The notes: generated by a model not told the origin, from the letters alone. A stretch of 64,000 nt of DNA from Serripes groenlandicus (GCA_031761405.1 JASEVX010000008.1:40336675-40400674), one strand, 5' to 3'; shown: positions 43,150 through 54,715, counted from the first letter of the stretch. A program made the numbers and translations.

Positions 43150-43457
43150 TGAGCATCTTTATACAAACGTTCGGGTCAGGCCAATACTGCCCAGTGATAA
43201 ATGAAATCAAATACAATGTATATCAATAAAATATTATTATATGAAAAGTATACACAACTGAGACAGCATTATTACGCAAGAGCTTATTATCACAAAAGTA
43301 TGGATCATAACAGAACTACGTAATTTGTGATTTAGAATTGTCAGTCTGTTTCGATTCTCGTTTAATCTCATTCATGAACCTCTCACAGCATAATGATCTT
43401 TCTCCAAACTTCCTACAACATTTTCTCATCTCCTCAAACACTTGCTGACATTTGGAA

Positions 43458-43606
43458 TGAATGAATGAATGTATATTGTTTTATGGCGGAACGACAATTA
43501 ATTTTAATTATTCATGATCCCTGGGTAAACAAACCAGTACTAGGCTAGAAAATGTGCCTTGCCCAAGGGCACTCCACCATGACCGTAGTGCCGCGACTGG
43601 GGTGCT
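43458..43606 (-). repeat. Possible SINE with (AATG)n edge, minus strand
   Basis: Starts with (AATG)n, which would be a CATT tail on the minus strand, and ends CGCGACTGGGG. Contains GTGCCTTGCCCAAGGGCACT. Family unassigned. Confidence 0.4.
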
Positions 43607-43671
43607 GACATTTGGATTCTTGGTAATTTCTCTCTGTAAGAAAAGGGTAGAATCATAGATCTAGACCCTAG

Positions 43672-43800
43672 TAGGGATAAACAGCTCTTTTCCCTCAACA
43701 AGATTAATTTTCCCAAACAAACCCTTTATTGTAGGTACTCAAAAGAATCGTCTCAGTGAGATGTTTTAAGGGTTAAACGAGGATTTAGAACAAAGCCCCT
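43672..43800. repeat. Fold-back MITE family M2 fragment
   Basis: CCCTTTATTGTAGGTACTCA and AGAATCGTCTCAGTGAGA match the M2 centre. Confidence 0.6.
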
Positions 43801-43904
43801 ATTTTCGAGTAGTATAATGATCGAAACATACAAAGACCTAATAACACATTGTCTTTGAAACATATTAAACAATTTGAGAAGAAGTCTTACTGGTTTTAAA
43901 ATGT

Positions 43905-44181
43905 TCTACTTCCTCATAAAGATGACAGTACTCGATGCCTTTTGCAGTAGACAATTTTTAAAACATTGGTTGGGAAACAGGCAAATTCTCTTTCTCACAC
44001 ATTGTTTCGACTATATTTCAGAAGTTTGAGCAAAATAATGAGCAATTTCTCCTTTTTCCACAAATAACAATGTTTTCATTTTTATTCAATAATTGCTTTT
44101 TTCATTTATAGAGAGTTTGTTTTATATTTTTTACTTAATAAGTCTTCTGCAGCAAATTTGTTGTATGTGGGAAAGGGTTAC
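43905..44181. repeat. MITE family M1 copy with internal insertion
   Basis: CTTTTGCAGTAGACAATTTT left, AATGAGCAATTTCTCCTTTT centre, TTGTATGTGGGAAAGGGTTA right. Confidence 0.7.
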
Positions 44182-44559
44182 CTTGTAAGCATTTCGGTTT
44201 TTGACAAGCCTGGCTCTGACATGGGTCAAATCGTCTGGACATCGTATGATTACAGCTGTAGGTTTATTCTACTGGTAAACTATTTTTATCTGTGCATCTT
44301 AAGAATCTGAATTTAGAGTAACTACAATTGGTTTGGTCCAAATCATTTAGACTTGCTTGCTCGATTCGTTATATCATCTGTTATATATTCTGCAAGCGAA
44401 GTCGCATAATTATGCAAGATAATAACAATATGAAAACTGGGCATAATTTAATAATGTGGCGTGTCTATGAAGGACAACAATTTGTTATCCTTAAGAGTCT
44501 CTATACCCCTAGCACGACTAATTAAGTCTGTTTTGTTTGTTTGTAATATCACTTAACGG

Positions 44560-45395
44560 AAGGAAGCAGAGACAACTTAATTTCTCTATGGGAACCGATG
44601 ACACCTTGTCGTCTATTAAATAAGAATGACCAAAATCGCCAAACGATGACATGCTGCATTTACAAATAAAAGAACGGGTCACGTTACGGCCATATACAAA
44701 CATATAATATCAAAAATATTTCAAAACTTGGATTCCATGTTATTAGTCTAAATCCTTTTGATATTAAGATTTATCTAAAACGCATTCAAGAGAGAATTAA
44801 AGATACAGCCTTTCAAAGGCAAGAGACTGACATCAGTCAAAATAAAAAATTAAACTTCTTTAACATACTATAGGCTATATAAACCAAATAAAAGACCCTC
44901 ATATGTTGATCATTGCAAATCCAAGTGTGATAGATCAACATTATGTAAGTTGAGGATAAGTGCTCATACTCTGTCAGTTGAAAGAGGACGATATTTAAAT
45001 ATACCAAAACAGAGTAGAATATGTCTTTGCTGCAACAACGGAGACGTTGAAGATGAACTTCATTTTCTTTTAAAATGTTCTACGTACAAATACTTGAGAG
45101 ATAACCTCATTAAAAAATTAAATAATGTTCTAATGAACAACAAATTTATTTTTTTATCATACAACTTGCTTATCTCAATTCTCAATAGTAATTCTCCAAC
45201 TGTATTAAAAATTGTAGTGAATTACTTGAATGAATGCTTGTTGGTTAGAAATTCATTGTCAAATGATACTTGAGTTATCTCATACTTATCCACTGTCACT
45301 CCTACATTATACATATTTAATTGTAATTTGTCTGTATTTTGTTGCCATAACCATTTATTGTTAATGTGTTAGTGCTAATAAAGTTATTATTATTA
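44560..45395 (+). mobile_element. LINE relic (ORF2 C-terminal part)
   Basis: 44950-45273 encodes LRISAHTLSVERGRYLNIP, then CLCCNNGDVEDELHFLLKC, the Cys/His region found near the end of the IYGELGR-lineage ORF2. Upstream parts are in broken frames. The 3' end is GCTAATAAAG followed by (TTA)n at about 45390. Confidence 0.75.
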
Positions 45396-45749
45396 TAATA
45401 TTTGGAGGGGGAGGGGGGCGGATACTCCATAAAACGCATTTGTCAATGAGTTATTATTTTTTTGATAGAACACGCGACTCAATGAGATAAATAAAAAGAA
45501 AACAAGCGATTATAGGACACGCACGGTAATTATAAAAACAATCACAAACTTGACCAATTTCGCCCGTTTCATCGCTGATTTACGACGACAAATTTGATTG
45601 GCTTAAAGCGTTCCTTTAGCTAATGAAAAGGGCTGTTTTAAATACCCTAGCCTACACTCATTTACATTGTTAACAAAAGATCGAAGGTCAAACTGTGAAC
45701 ATTTTATAGAAAATGAAGTTTCTGCCCGCGGGATTTAACACTAAGGATG

Positions 45750-46094
45750 GGTAAAATTGTTAAATAAAGTTGAAACATTGTGGCAAAAGGAGAAATTGCT
45801 CATCGTGAGCAATTTCACATTTGGCCACTATGTTTTCAAAAATTGTCTGCTGCTATTGTGTCGGCATGTGGGAAAGTATTAAGGATACATATCTGTTAGT
45901 CATTGTGCAAGTATTGTACAGACCTGTATGGCGAAAACCTGAAAAATCTCCATCAAAGATAGCTTAATTGTTGAAAACATTGTGGCAAAAAGAGAAATTG
46001 CTCATTGTGAGCAATTTTACCTTTGGTCACTATGTTTTCGAAAGTTGTCTGCTGCTATTGCGTCAAAATGCGTCGGCATGTGGGATAGGGTTAA
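45750..46094. repeat. Two M1-type MITE copies in tandem
   Basis: Copies at 45750-45893 and 45924-46094 share AATTGCTCAT-GTGAGCAATTT and end GTCGGCATGTGGGA. Both have the atypical GCTGCTATTG arm, so they belong to one subfamily and probably arose by local duplication. Confidence 0.75.
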
Positions 46095-46220
46095 GAATAC
46101 ATATTTGTTAGTCATTGTGCAAGTATTGTTTTGAGATATCACGAACAAAACCTGTCGAGGCATAAAGAAGTTTTATTTCTTTACAAAATACTATACAACC
46201 CCATAAGACAGAAATAATAG

Positions 46221-46585
46221 TTAAATCATTTTCCCACAAACAGCAGATCTGCAGCAGACAACTTTGAAAACATCTAGGCAAACTATTGAACGTTTCTACA
46301 AGTATCATAAACTGACCAGAGATGAAAACATTTGTGACAAAAGGAGAAATTGCTTGTTTGAAGTAATTTCTCGTCTTTTCACAATGATTTCAAATTTCAC
46401 CTGCTGCAGAGGCAACAGGATGCGCCTGTATGGCGAAAATCTGAAAAATCTCAATAAAAGATAGCTTAATTGTTAAATAAAGTTGAAAATGCTCATCAAG
46501 AGAAATTTCACCTTTGTTCACTATGTTTTCAAAAGTCGTCTGCTGCTATTGCGTCAAAATGCGTCGGCCTGTGGGAAATGGTTAT
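46221..46585. repeat. Composite of two M1-type MITE copies
   Basis: 46221-46437 (TTAAATCATTTTCCCACAAA start) is followed by 46440-46585, which shares the GATAGCTTAATTGTT and GCTGCTATTGCGTC words of the 45924-46094 copy. Confidence 0.7.
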
Positions 46586-46632
46586 AATGCAAAATTATCA
46601 TAGAATGAAAGATACGTTTAATGCCAATTTAT

Positions 46633-46868
46633 TATTAAACCCTTTCTCACATACAGAATCATTTTTAGGCATCTGCTGCAATTACTTTTGAAAACTTGAA
46701 ACACAAAAGAAGAAATTGCTCATAGTCTCCTTTTCCAAATTGTTCATTATAGTCTTTGATGATTATACCATAAACTTAATACTTTAATAAGCAATTCTCT
46801 GACACCTCTGAAACAGACAATTTGGGAACATTATGGCAAAAAAAGAAATTGTTTGTTGGAAAGGGTTA
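46633..46868. repeat. MITE family M1 copy
   Basis: TTAAACCCTTTCTCACATAC start and GTTGGAAAGGGTTAA end. Confidence 0.75.
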
Positions 46869-46889
46869 AAAAAAATCCGTCATTTGTGC

Positions 46890-47175
46890 AGATTTGTTGT
46901 ATGAGGTAATGGGTTCATTACAAATAAATAATTGGAAATTTCCAACATATTATTGCATTTGGAAGCATCTTCATCAGGCTTTAGAAAACATAATTGCAAA
47001 AGAAGAAAAATGCTTCTAATGAGCAAGTTCTCCTTTTGCCACAATCTTTTTAAATTCATAGATATTTTCCTATATGTTTGCAAAGATGAGCTATTTCTCC
47101 TTTTGTTTCATCTTTATATAAGAGATTTTTCTCAAGCTGTTTTCAAAGTAGTCTGCTGCATTAGTTTGAAGGGTT
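46890..47175. repeat. MITE family M1, rearranged
   Basis: GCAGATTTGTTGTATGAGGT at the left, CTAATGAGCAAGTTCTCCTT in the middle and GTAGTCTGCTGCATTAG at the right. Confidence 0.55.
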
Positions 47176-47179
47176 TATA

Positions 47180-47665
47180 GAACTGTATCACACTTAGAGT
47201 TATAATGTCAGGTAATGGGAATGTTTTTAAATGGTATCCGTCTTTTAACCCATGTACATACATGTCATCTATGTAATGTGCTTGAAGATGAGTATCATTT
47301 TGTTCTTGAATGTACACTATATGCTGAGATTAGAAGAACATATATAGATAAGATATATTATTTACGACCAAATGTGGTAAAATGTGTAGAATTGTTAACC
47401 TCTCATAATCCAAATGTCATTAGAAAATTAGCAATGTACGTATTTAAGGCTATAGATTTAAGAAAAACATACTAGTTATTATGGATAATTATGTGAACTC
47501 TCTCACGCTTCAAATTCTATATGTATTGTATTTGAACTGATAATTACAAAAACATGTATTAGTATTTGTATTAATTGATATTATGTATGATCTTTGACTA
47601 TTGTGATATAAAGTGTTATATTGCTTGTGTACGCATGGGCATATTGCCTAATGTATTTGAAATAA
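47180..47665 (+). mobile_element. LINE relic (ORF2 C-terminal part)
   Basis: 47215-47475 encodes CHLCNVLEDEYHFVLECTLY and further residues of the post-RT Cys/His region, ending at a stop and followed by a short 3' region with AAATAAAC near 47660. Confidence 0.75.
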
Positions 47666-47783
47666 ACTCTAAAACTCTACATACAACAGATCTACAGCAG
47701 ACAACAGACCACTTTGAAAGTGCATCTAGTTGAACATGTCAAAACAATGAAAGGGTTAGTTAGAACGGCGTTTTACACCTCTT

Positions 47784-47933
47784 TTAACCCTTTTCCTCAT
47801 ACGACAATTCTGCAGCAGACTAATGTGACTAAAAGTGGAAAACATTTTGAGCAATTTCTTCTTTTGTCATTATGTATTCAAAAAGCCGTCTGCTGCGGAG
47901 GCGTCAGAAAGGGTCTATATGAGGGAAAGGGTA
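47784..47933. repeat. MITE family M1 copy, shortened
   Basis: TTAACCCTTTTCCTCATACG start, GTCTGCTGCGGAGGCGTC and TATGAGGGAAAGGGTAA end. Confidence 0.8.
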
Positions 47934-48188
47934 ACAGTAAGCTTATCCTTACATAAATGCATGCGTTATATGCTATTCTCACAAACAAGTATTTGTCCCA
48001 AATATTTTCGTAGAAATTCAAACTATTTTCGCACACATGTTCTTGAGTGTTGATTTGATTTCGACCCGATAAAAAACAACCCTCTACCAAGATTGATCAA
48101 ATTATTTCAATCAATTATTCCAATCAGTAAACAACGTATATATTTTTACACAATAATATGATTATATGCCAGAGTAAACCCCGATTAA

Positions 48189-48295
48189 TATTAACTCTTT
48201 CTCTCATAAAGATGCTTTCTGACACCTCTGCAGCAGAGATGTCAAAACGACAATTTCTCCTTTTGTCACTATGTTTGCAAGTATTCAATTCTTTT
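48189..48295. repeat. MITE family M1, left half
   Basis: ATTAACTCTTTCTCTCATAA and GACACCTCTGCAGCAG, then CAATTTCTCCTTTTGTCAC. Confidence 0.65.
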
Positions 48296-48329
48296 TCGTA
48301 AAAAAAATAGGTTTCGATCTTAAATGAGA

Positions 48330-48378
48330 TGTATTGCGCATGCGCGAACATTTGTTGTGCAATGGCGGAGCTTTTGAT
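48330..48378 (+). promoter_or_regulatory. Probable TATA-less promoter motifs of the P2X7-C gene
   Basis: TTGCGCATGCGCGAA is a match to the NRF-1 palindrome GCGCATGCGC, and CAATGGCGGAG just downstream resembles a YY1/initiator ATGGCGG motif. They lie about 430 bp upstream of the first ATG of the next gene, in otherwise AT-rich DNA. Confidence 0.5.
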
Positions 48379-48784
48379 TCTCGCTCAATTGTGCGGAGAA
48401 TTAATTTGATCGTGGATGAAAATTTCAAGCGTAGAAAGTGCTTATAGTACAATAAATTATTGGGTAAAGTGTTTATCCAGGTTAGAACGAGAGGATTCTT
48501 GGTTTTACGTTTTTAAGGTGATATCCGGAGGTTTTAATTTGCAGATTTTATAAAAAAATATGACAATTCAAACCAAAATAAACTGTTTAAATAAGCAAAA
48601 ATAGATAAATTGTGTTTTTATTAACATTTATCGAGTATCCAATTTCAAGCCCAAAACAAATATCACATGGCTTACTTCCCTTGATTTGGTGTGCACTAGA
48701 GTAAATCCCCTTGAATTGTGACGTGTTAAGGCATCTCGCCAGTTTACATACTGTAAACAAGTTGCATGGTAAGGACTAGAAAAC

Positions 48785-48968
48785 ATGGATATTTTGGTTG
48801 ACACCAATCTAAGTGATCAATCGGACATTGAAATTAACGAATCTGGAGCTATTTGTATGAACAATTTGAAAATTCTGCCTTTTGAAATCCAAATAGCGGC
48901 GAAGAAAGCGAGTCTGAGTCTTTGTTACATGTCAACAGCGAGCATGACATTTCAGACGTTTCAACATG
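48785..48968 (+). CDS. P2X7-C gene exon 1 (with 1-nt frameshift)
   Basis: ATG at 48785 gives MDILVDTNLSDQSDIEINES, then MNNLKILPFE. After this the acidic frame EESESES is one base off. Ends AACATG before GTAAGA. Confidence 0.65.
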
Positions 48969-50531
48969 GTAAGATTGTTATTTACTAATGCATTTTATGC
49001 TCGAAGATTATAAGAGAAGGATTTATACAAAAACAAATAGATTGTATTAGTAAAGTTGTTAGACCATGAGTATGTTCTGCTGTTTTTAAAATTACAAGTA
49101 ATGACGATGACTGTTAACACAAATAAAAAATGGCGGCCCAAAGATTTCATACTGAATGTAAGGTTTTCATATATGTTAAGTTTGTATTGTGGCATCATAA
49201 AAGTCGTTAATCATAATGGTAATGTTTTAAATATATTTAAGTCTCAGATGTTGTATTGTAGGCTCATGATAAAATCGATCCACACACATTTGAAAACTTG
49301 TACGCGACGACATGTTAATGACTGATTACAGTTTATAACATTAAACATGTCAAACGGAGAAATTGATAACCTTATATGACCCCATCTATGTAATTTTTCG
49401 ATTCCGTCCTAATAGTGGCTTTCAAAGCTGGATTAACACAATAAATATGAATAATCCATATTGTATTTCCTTTTAAATTCCAGGTGCCTGTATGGAAACA
49501 TGCCAACGTTCACAGAGGCAAACTGCTGCAAAACATTGAATGTGATTAGACAGCAAATCATAGGGACAGAATATGATGGGTTCATTATGAACTGTCTCAA
49601 TGTGCATGTTTTAGAATCTTTTAATTATGATCACTTTCTGAAGTCTGAACCCTTGGAGGAGAACAAGATAATTCATGAGTAAGATGTTTTTTCAAATGAG
49701 ATACTCTGTTACTTACATTCTTTTAAATATGATTTCTGTGTTTTCAATATCTGTCAACTCAAGTCATAACAAGGGAAGGCGAGTCTTTGATGACGTTCTT
49801 TCAATGTGACTCTATTATTTGATCTATTTGTAAGTCATTTTAAAGACTCTAAAGACCATGCCGTCTGTGTCAGCAATATGAAAAACAGTGTTTTTGTTGT
49901 AAGTTCCTTTTTCTGCTAAGGTTAAATATTTTAAAACTATTTTTCGAGAATATTGCAGTTGAAAACACTGGAAAAGTAGAAAGTAATATTAATGGTAATG
50001 AATATTACTATTATTCCTTTTGCTTCAGGTTTCTACTATTACACAGAAATAATACAGGTAGATTACCGTAGTGACAACTTAACCCTATTCCTGAGTCGGA
50101 TTTGTTATGCAAACTTTTTGCTAAATTTGTCATGGCTGGACAGCAGGCCACTAGATGTTAATATTTGAAATATAGTTAAATTAATACATGTGAGAGGTAA
50201 AATTGCAAGTTTTCTTGCAATATTATCGAAATGTGTCTGTTTTAAAACGCCTCAAATGTCTTCTGCATAATGGAACTTGTTACTATTCTGTTTTTGGATG
50301 ACATTCAATTAAGTGGTTTACTACAACTCTTTTTAATTTGATAGCCGTTAATTATCTGATTTTTTTTTTACTTTTAGACACTATCATCAAATTGCATATT
50401 GGTGGTTGACCAGATGGATTTATGGACTTCTTGGGAAGAGAGTTAGGAAATATATCCCTCCATGTGCAGTATCGGCCATTCGGAATGCTTTTCCATCGCA
50501 AGAACATTGTGGATTTAAATACCCAGTGTAA
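48785..50531 (+). CDS. Stand-alone P2X7 C-terminal-domain protein (3 exons; frameshifted)
   Basis: Exons 48785-48968, 49484-49678 and 50378-50531. The joined product carries the domain seen at the cytosolic end of P2X7 receptors and expanded as channel-free proteins in molluscs: an acidic lead (GEESESESLLHVNSEHD), then WCLYGNMPT, EANCCK, and in the last exon AYWWLTRWIYGLLGKR, RKYIPPCAVSAIRNAFP and HCGFKYPV before TAA. Exon 1 reads in frame from ATG to about 48895, where one base appears to be missing. Restoring one base makes the exon 185 nt and gives exactly the phase needed for exon 2 (split Trp codon). As written, the reading frame is broken, so this is a recent pseudogene, an indel allele or a sequencing error. 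No transmembrane segment is present. Confidence 0.75.
49484..49678 (+). CDS. P2X7-C gene exon 2
   Basis: Acceptor AAATTCCAG, donor GTAAGA. Encodes CLYGNMPTFTEANCCK and MNCLNVHVLESFNYDHFL. The usual CxCGxC pattern is reduced to CLYGNM. Confidence 0.75.
50378..50531 (+). CDS. P2X7-C gene exon 3 (stop)
   Basis: Acceptor TACTTTTAG after a T-run. Encodes HYHQIAYWWLTRWIYGLLGK, the signature helix of the family, and ends GFKYPV with TAA at 50529-50531. Confidence 0.8.
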
Positions 50532-50639
50532 AGCAAATGATAAGCCAAAGATTATACTGAGAACCTTCTTTTATTATTACATGCAAATTGTTATTTATTC
50601 ATGTGTTCTTAACAATACCAGTTCAATTGCTTTTACACA

Positions 50640-50880
50640 TCATGTGACCGCCTGTAGAGGTAGGGCCCGCCTCGTGTGCGGGATGTCGCGGGTTCGATCC
50701 CTGGTCGGGTCATACCAAAGACTTTAAAAATGGTAGAAATGGCTGCCATCCTGGCGATCAGGGTTGTGGGGTTAGCATTAAAACTGACTGGCTGGTGTCA
50801 GGATAAATTGACCATAAGTACTGGTAACTTTCCAAGGAAACGCCGTAATATAACGAACAAATTGTTGAAAATATGCAAAA
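50640..50880 (+). repeat. tRNA-derived SINE (family S1)
   Basis: GTAGAGGTAGGGCCCGCCTC (A-box region) and GGTTCGATCCCTGG (B box), then the S1 body with ACTGGCTGGTGTCAGGATAA. Confidence 0.8.
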
Positions 50881-50929
50881 TGTGACTGAAGTTGTATTGT
50901 TTTTGTCTTTTGTGACATGCACTTGCACA

Positions 50930-51075
50930 GACAATTTTTAAAAACATTGTAAGAAAGATGAAATTGTTCAATTTAAGTACCGGGTAATTTTACATTTTCT
51001 AACAATATTTTCAACTCTGTAGCAAAATTGTACTTGCAACATTTTAGTCCATTTTTACTGTCAGATATTTTTAAA
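50930..51075. repeat. MITE family M1 fragment
   Basis: GACAATTTTTAAAAACATTG and a weak central palindrome. Ends lost. Confidence 0.5.
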
Positions 51076-51465
51076 GAAATTGACTATTTGAATTACCTTC
51101 AATTGGACTATGTTCAAAATGATAAACATGGTTAACATGTTAGACTGTCAATCCAGAGGTCCTGGTTCTGGATTTTTGTTAGGTGCATTAAGTGTCTCCC
51201 TCTCAAATAGAGGTCAAATACTGGTCCATTCCAGGAACTAGTGCCTTGCGTGTATCGGTGCTATACGATGAGCACGTTAATGAACCAAGCTGTCTTCTCA
51301 TCTGCTGATCTTTTGTATATAAGAAAAGGTAAATGTAATTTTGCAATGTATTCGAACAGATACGTAGACAGATTTAAAAGCATGTATACAACAGAGACAA
51401 CTAGGATCACTTACCAAATAGACAGCTTTTGGAAAACATTTAAGACATACAGGAATTGCTCGAAA

Positions 51466-51641
51466 CAAATTTGCATCGGACGATTTTGAAAATGTTTCAT
51501 CAAAATTGAGCAATTTTTCTATAAATGAAAGAATAAAACTGGCAACAATTGGGTAATGTGAGAAATTGCTCATCTGCATGTTTTCAAAATTCGAATCCTG
51601 CAGGGGCGTCAGCAAGCGTCAGTATATGGGAAAGAGTTAAA
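51466..51641. repeat. MITE family M1 copy, diverged
   Basis: GGACGATTTTGAAAATGTTT left, GAGAAATTGCTCATCTGCAT, and CAGTATATGGGAAAGAGTTAA right. Confidence 0.65.
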
Positions 51642-51787
51642 AGAACAAGAGTTGCTCAGATAATTACAATGAAGTTGTAAAGAGCCTGTCTCATCGAGTA
51701 AATGGTGAAATAATGTTTATATATTTGATTTATAGAGACGATTGTTTCTATAGAATAATGTACATGTATCAGTATGTGTTTTGATGA

Positions 51788-52100
51788 ATAGAATAGAATA
51801 GAATAATTTTATTTTTCCAATCATGGGCCATCACTGGCATACAAATTATAAAATAATAATATATATTATAATGTAATATTATTATCATTAAACACAAGAT
51901 TGATTTTGATTAAGTAACTATATACAAACAAAACAAAATGACTAGAACTATTTAAAACACTAACTGATACATAAACAAATATTCAGAACTGTTGACCCAA
52001 AAAGGGGATACAGACTGTTTTAGATTGACAACAGTTTGAAGGATAAACACAGTGACAAAACACAACAACTTGTGACTGCATTACTTATTACAAGCCTTTT
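51788..52100 (-). mobile_element. Possible LINE 3' end, minus strand
   Basis: (GAATA)n followed by ATTTTATTTTTCCAATCATG would be, on the minus strand, an AATAAAAT and a (TATTC)n tail like those of the other LINE copies. No coding part was recognised. Confidence 0.4.
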
Positions 52101-52119
52101 AAAATATTAGATGTAACGC

Positions 52120-52670
52120 TACCAGGTACGGAATAGTACGACTCGGGACGGGTGTTATATATCACCTTTTGTAAGCAGTTACTTCCCGTAGTATATTTAC
52201 TCCATTGTTCAGTGACATCTCAAATACGACGGAAACATGCATACATCTATAATTGCTTATGTCCATTCCATAATATGTTCGTGTATTGATATACATTGAT
52301 GCCAAATCCGTATCTACACTAGTAATTTGTTAGTAATTGTATTACACACATTCAGGGGTCACACGGGCTCAAAAATTTTTTGAGCCACATTTTTTTGGAT
52401 AATTTTGGAGATAGCCATCGACCCTTAAAAATCGGGAGTTCAAATTTACCAATGACAAACTTGTAGGTATTTAAAAAAAAAAACAAGTAAATAGTTATAC
52501 ATGAATCTATAAATGTTATTTTTATTACAGATCATTATGATGAAGATCATATCAACAACATAATTTGAAAATTGTTAACCAATCAATAAACTATATTATA
52601 TACATTTATAACACAATAAAATAAAAGCACATTTGAATTTTATTTGGTTAAAAATTTCTAAAACAATTTT
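52120..52670. other. No supported gene
   Basis: AT-rich. An imperfect inverted repeat GGCTCAAAAATTTTTTGAGCC is at about 52366-52386. Confidence 0.3.
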
Positions 52671-52677
52671 TGACTAT

Positions 52678-53401
52678 TTACAGCAGTGATATTTCAATAC
52701 ATAAACAATTATTATACATGTATGTTTCTTTTCCCTGCTGAATGCAAAGTGCATTTAATGATGCTACCATCGTGTTCGCCAAGTTGTTCTTGGCTGCATT
52801 TTGCAGTGACTGCAACCTCACTTTTTTGACTGCATGTTTTCTTGCTGTAACCATACATGTGGACTGTTGAAGGGCGTCTTCAGTGTTTCTGTGTTCTACA
52901 AATTTAAATATACAAATAATTATAATACTATTCTTAGGTAGAAAAAAACATCACAGTTTCCGACCTATTCCCTTTGCCACAATGTTTTATACATGCTGCT
53001 TGTTGTATTTAAACATATTTTAAAAATTATCGGCAAATCGTCGCACGGAAAAACTTTAAAAATTCGGCAAGTACATCTCAGCCACGCTTTTAACAATAAT
53101 CATAAATAAATATGATTTGAAAAACAATGATGAATTATAGAAATATGTAATCACCTTTACACTTCGAATGTTTAGTCACGGCGTCTTTTTTCATGATCTT
53201 ACAGCCATGTACGAAGCTTTGATTTTTTGCCTGGATACAAATATCACAGCACATTGATTTATTTTCAGAATCATAACGTAGTCATGATTTTTCTGCTTTC
53301 CATTGATGCTGAAAGACTCTAGTTTGTGATTTCCTGAGTTATTGTTTTTTTATCAAAGTAAAATGAGAATCATCCTCGAGCGGACGCTTAGACGAAGCCA
53401 T
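52678..53401 (-). pseudogene. TTF-type zinc-finger gene (ZNF862/C17orf113-like), two exons, two in-frame stops
   Basis: On the minus strand an ATG at 53401 opens MASSKRPLEDDSHFTLIKKQ, then the same frame passes a TAA, continues to FQHQWKAEKS, passes a TGA and continues LRYDSENKSMCCDICIQAK with FVHGCKIMKKDAVTKHSKC. Exon 1 ends at 53155 (donor GTGATT) and exon 2 runs 52895-52678 (acceptor AAATTTGTAG). The splice makes CKEHRNTEDALQ, completing the Cys-x2-Cys ... His ... EH pattern of TTF-type fingers in hAT-derived ZNF862-like proteins. The TGA stands where family members have Trp. No frameshift is needed. The protein would be only about 150 residues, the N-terminal part of the family. It could be a truncated, decayed domesticated transposase. 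Confidence 0.7.
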
Positions 53402-53684
53402 GTTTGCGAGTGTTTAATAACCATATATACTTTGACTTTTTATAGTCACGTGATGAGTATGGCGGACGTACATTTTTCAGCTCTCGTGAAATGGTGAAAA
53501 CAAATATAAATGGAGCAACATACAGCAATATACGCAATATACGGTGTTTTTTATGTGAAATGTGACTCTTGAGATATATTTAAGCTAGTAGCTATTAACT
53601 CTGGAAGTTATTTGTGGTCTTTTAAGTAAATGATACACGGATATTTTGGAAATATATTTTGGCGCCAAAGCAGACCTTTGTTCA
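53402..53684. other. Intergenic / LINE 5' region
   Basis: Between the divergent zinc-finger ATG and LINE ORF1. GTCACGTGATGAGTATGGCG (E-box CACGTG, ATGGCGG motif) is at about 53445-53465. It could be the host promoter or the LINE 5'UTR, and the LINE boundary was not found. Confidence 0.35.
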
Positions 53685-54715
53685 ATGGGTAGGAAAAAGA
53701 GGACTAAATCCCAGTCATCTCCTAATTCGGTGAGTGAACAACCTGACAAGAGAATGGCTTCATCTTCGCCACAAATAAGTATATGCAATCTCCGTCCGGG
53801 AGCTTCTTATCACAGATTCCACCCTACCCGGTAAATTACTATGCTACTACACCCATACAGCAACAGTATCTACAACAAACACAGTCTCCTGCTGCATGCA
53901 GTACGCCACTACAAAACCCTTTATCTATGCAGAACCCGAACCAAGCGATCTTAGATAAGCTAGAAATGATCGATAAAAGGCTATACAAATTAGACTCGAT
54001 TGACTCGCAGCTAAAAGAAATGTCCAAAAAGATATCACATATTGATACTCGGGTTATATCGCTAGAGACTTCATCAGTGGGTTGGAATAAGAGCATTTCT
54101 GAAATTGAAGCTAGCAGAGCTTTTGACAGTTCAACATGTGAAGACTTAAAACATAAACAGTCCAAAATAGATGAGTCAATCAAGGCCGAGAAATCCCGTG
54201 GGGAACATTTATCTAAACACGTTGAAAGTTTAAAACACGAGAATCGCCGTCTTTCGGAGGAAATGATTGATTTGCAATCCAGGTCTATGCGGGATAATCT
54301 CCTATTCTACAATTTCAAAGAGCCAACTCTACCGGAGGCAAGAAAGGATGAAAATTGTATGAAAACTATTTTTGAATTTTGTCAAAATACCCTCGAAATG
54401 ACGAATGTTCAATCCACTATCAAAATTGACCGTGCACATCGAGTCGGTATTTATTCGAGCGGTAAAACCCGCCCTATTGTTGTCAAGTTCAACTATTTTC
54501 AAGACAAAGTAAATATAAAGCGCTTGGTGCATGAAAGAAGCGATTCAACGGACGTAAAGGTCAGTGATCAGTACCCTCGTGCAATTCAAGAGCGCAGGAA
54601 AACCCTTATCCCCGAACTTATCAAAGCCAAAAACGAAGGGAAAGTTGCTGTCCTAAACTATGACAAACTATTGATTAACGGCCGTCGTTTTGTGCCCGTG
54701 AATCCCACCCACTAG
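53685..54715 (+). CDS. LINE ORF1 protein (L1 ORF1p-like)
   Basis: From 53783 an open frame of 310 codons runs to TAG at 54713. It has a Gln/Pro/Tyr-rich start, a coiled-coil region (LDKLEMIDKRLYKLDSID to about residue 170), then the RNA-binding-type segment SMRDNLLFYNF, TIKIDRAHRVG, RPIVVKFNYF and NYDKLLINGRRF. An upstream ATG at 53685 gives MGRKKRTKSQSSPNS in another frame. A 1-nt indel near 53780 would join the two, so the original protein was probably about 340 residues. RNA chaperone role is inferred from L1 ORF1p. Confidence 0.75.

Noticed and set aside
46108..46308. Small open frames at 46.1-48.4 kb on the minus strand
   Set aside because: They begin with MFS/ILV-type peptides derived from M1 palindromes.
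52366..52386. Transcription terminator-like hairpin GGCTCAAAAA/TTTTTGAGCC
   Set aside because: Bacterial-type terminators are not expected here and no gene ends at this point.
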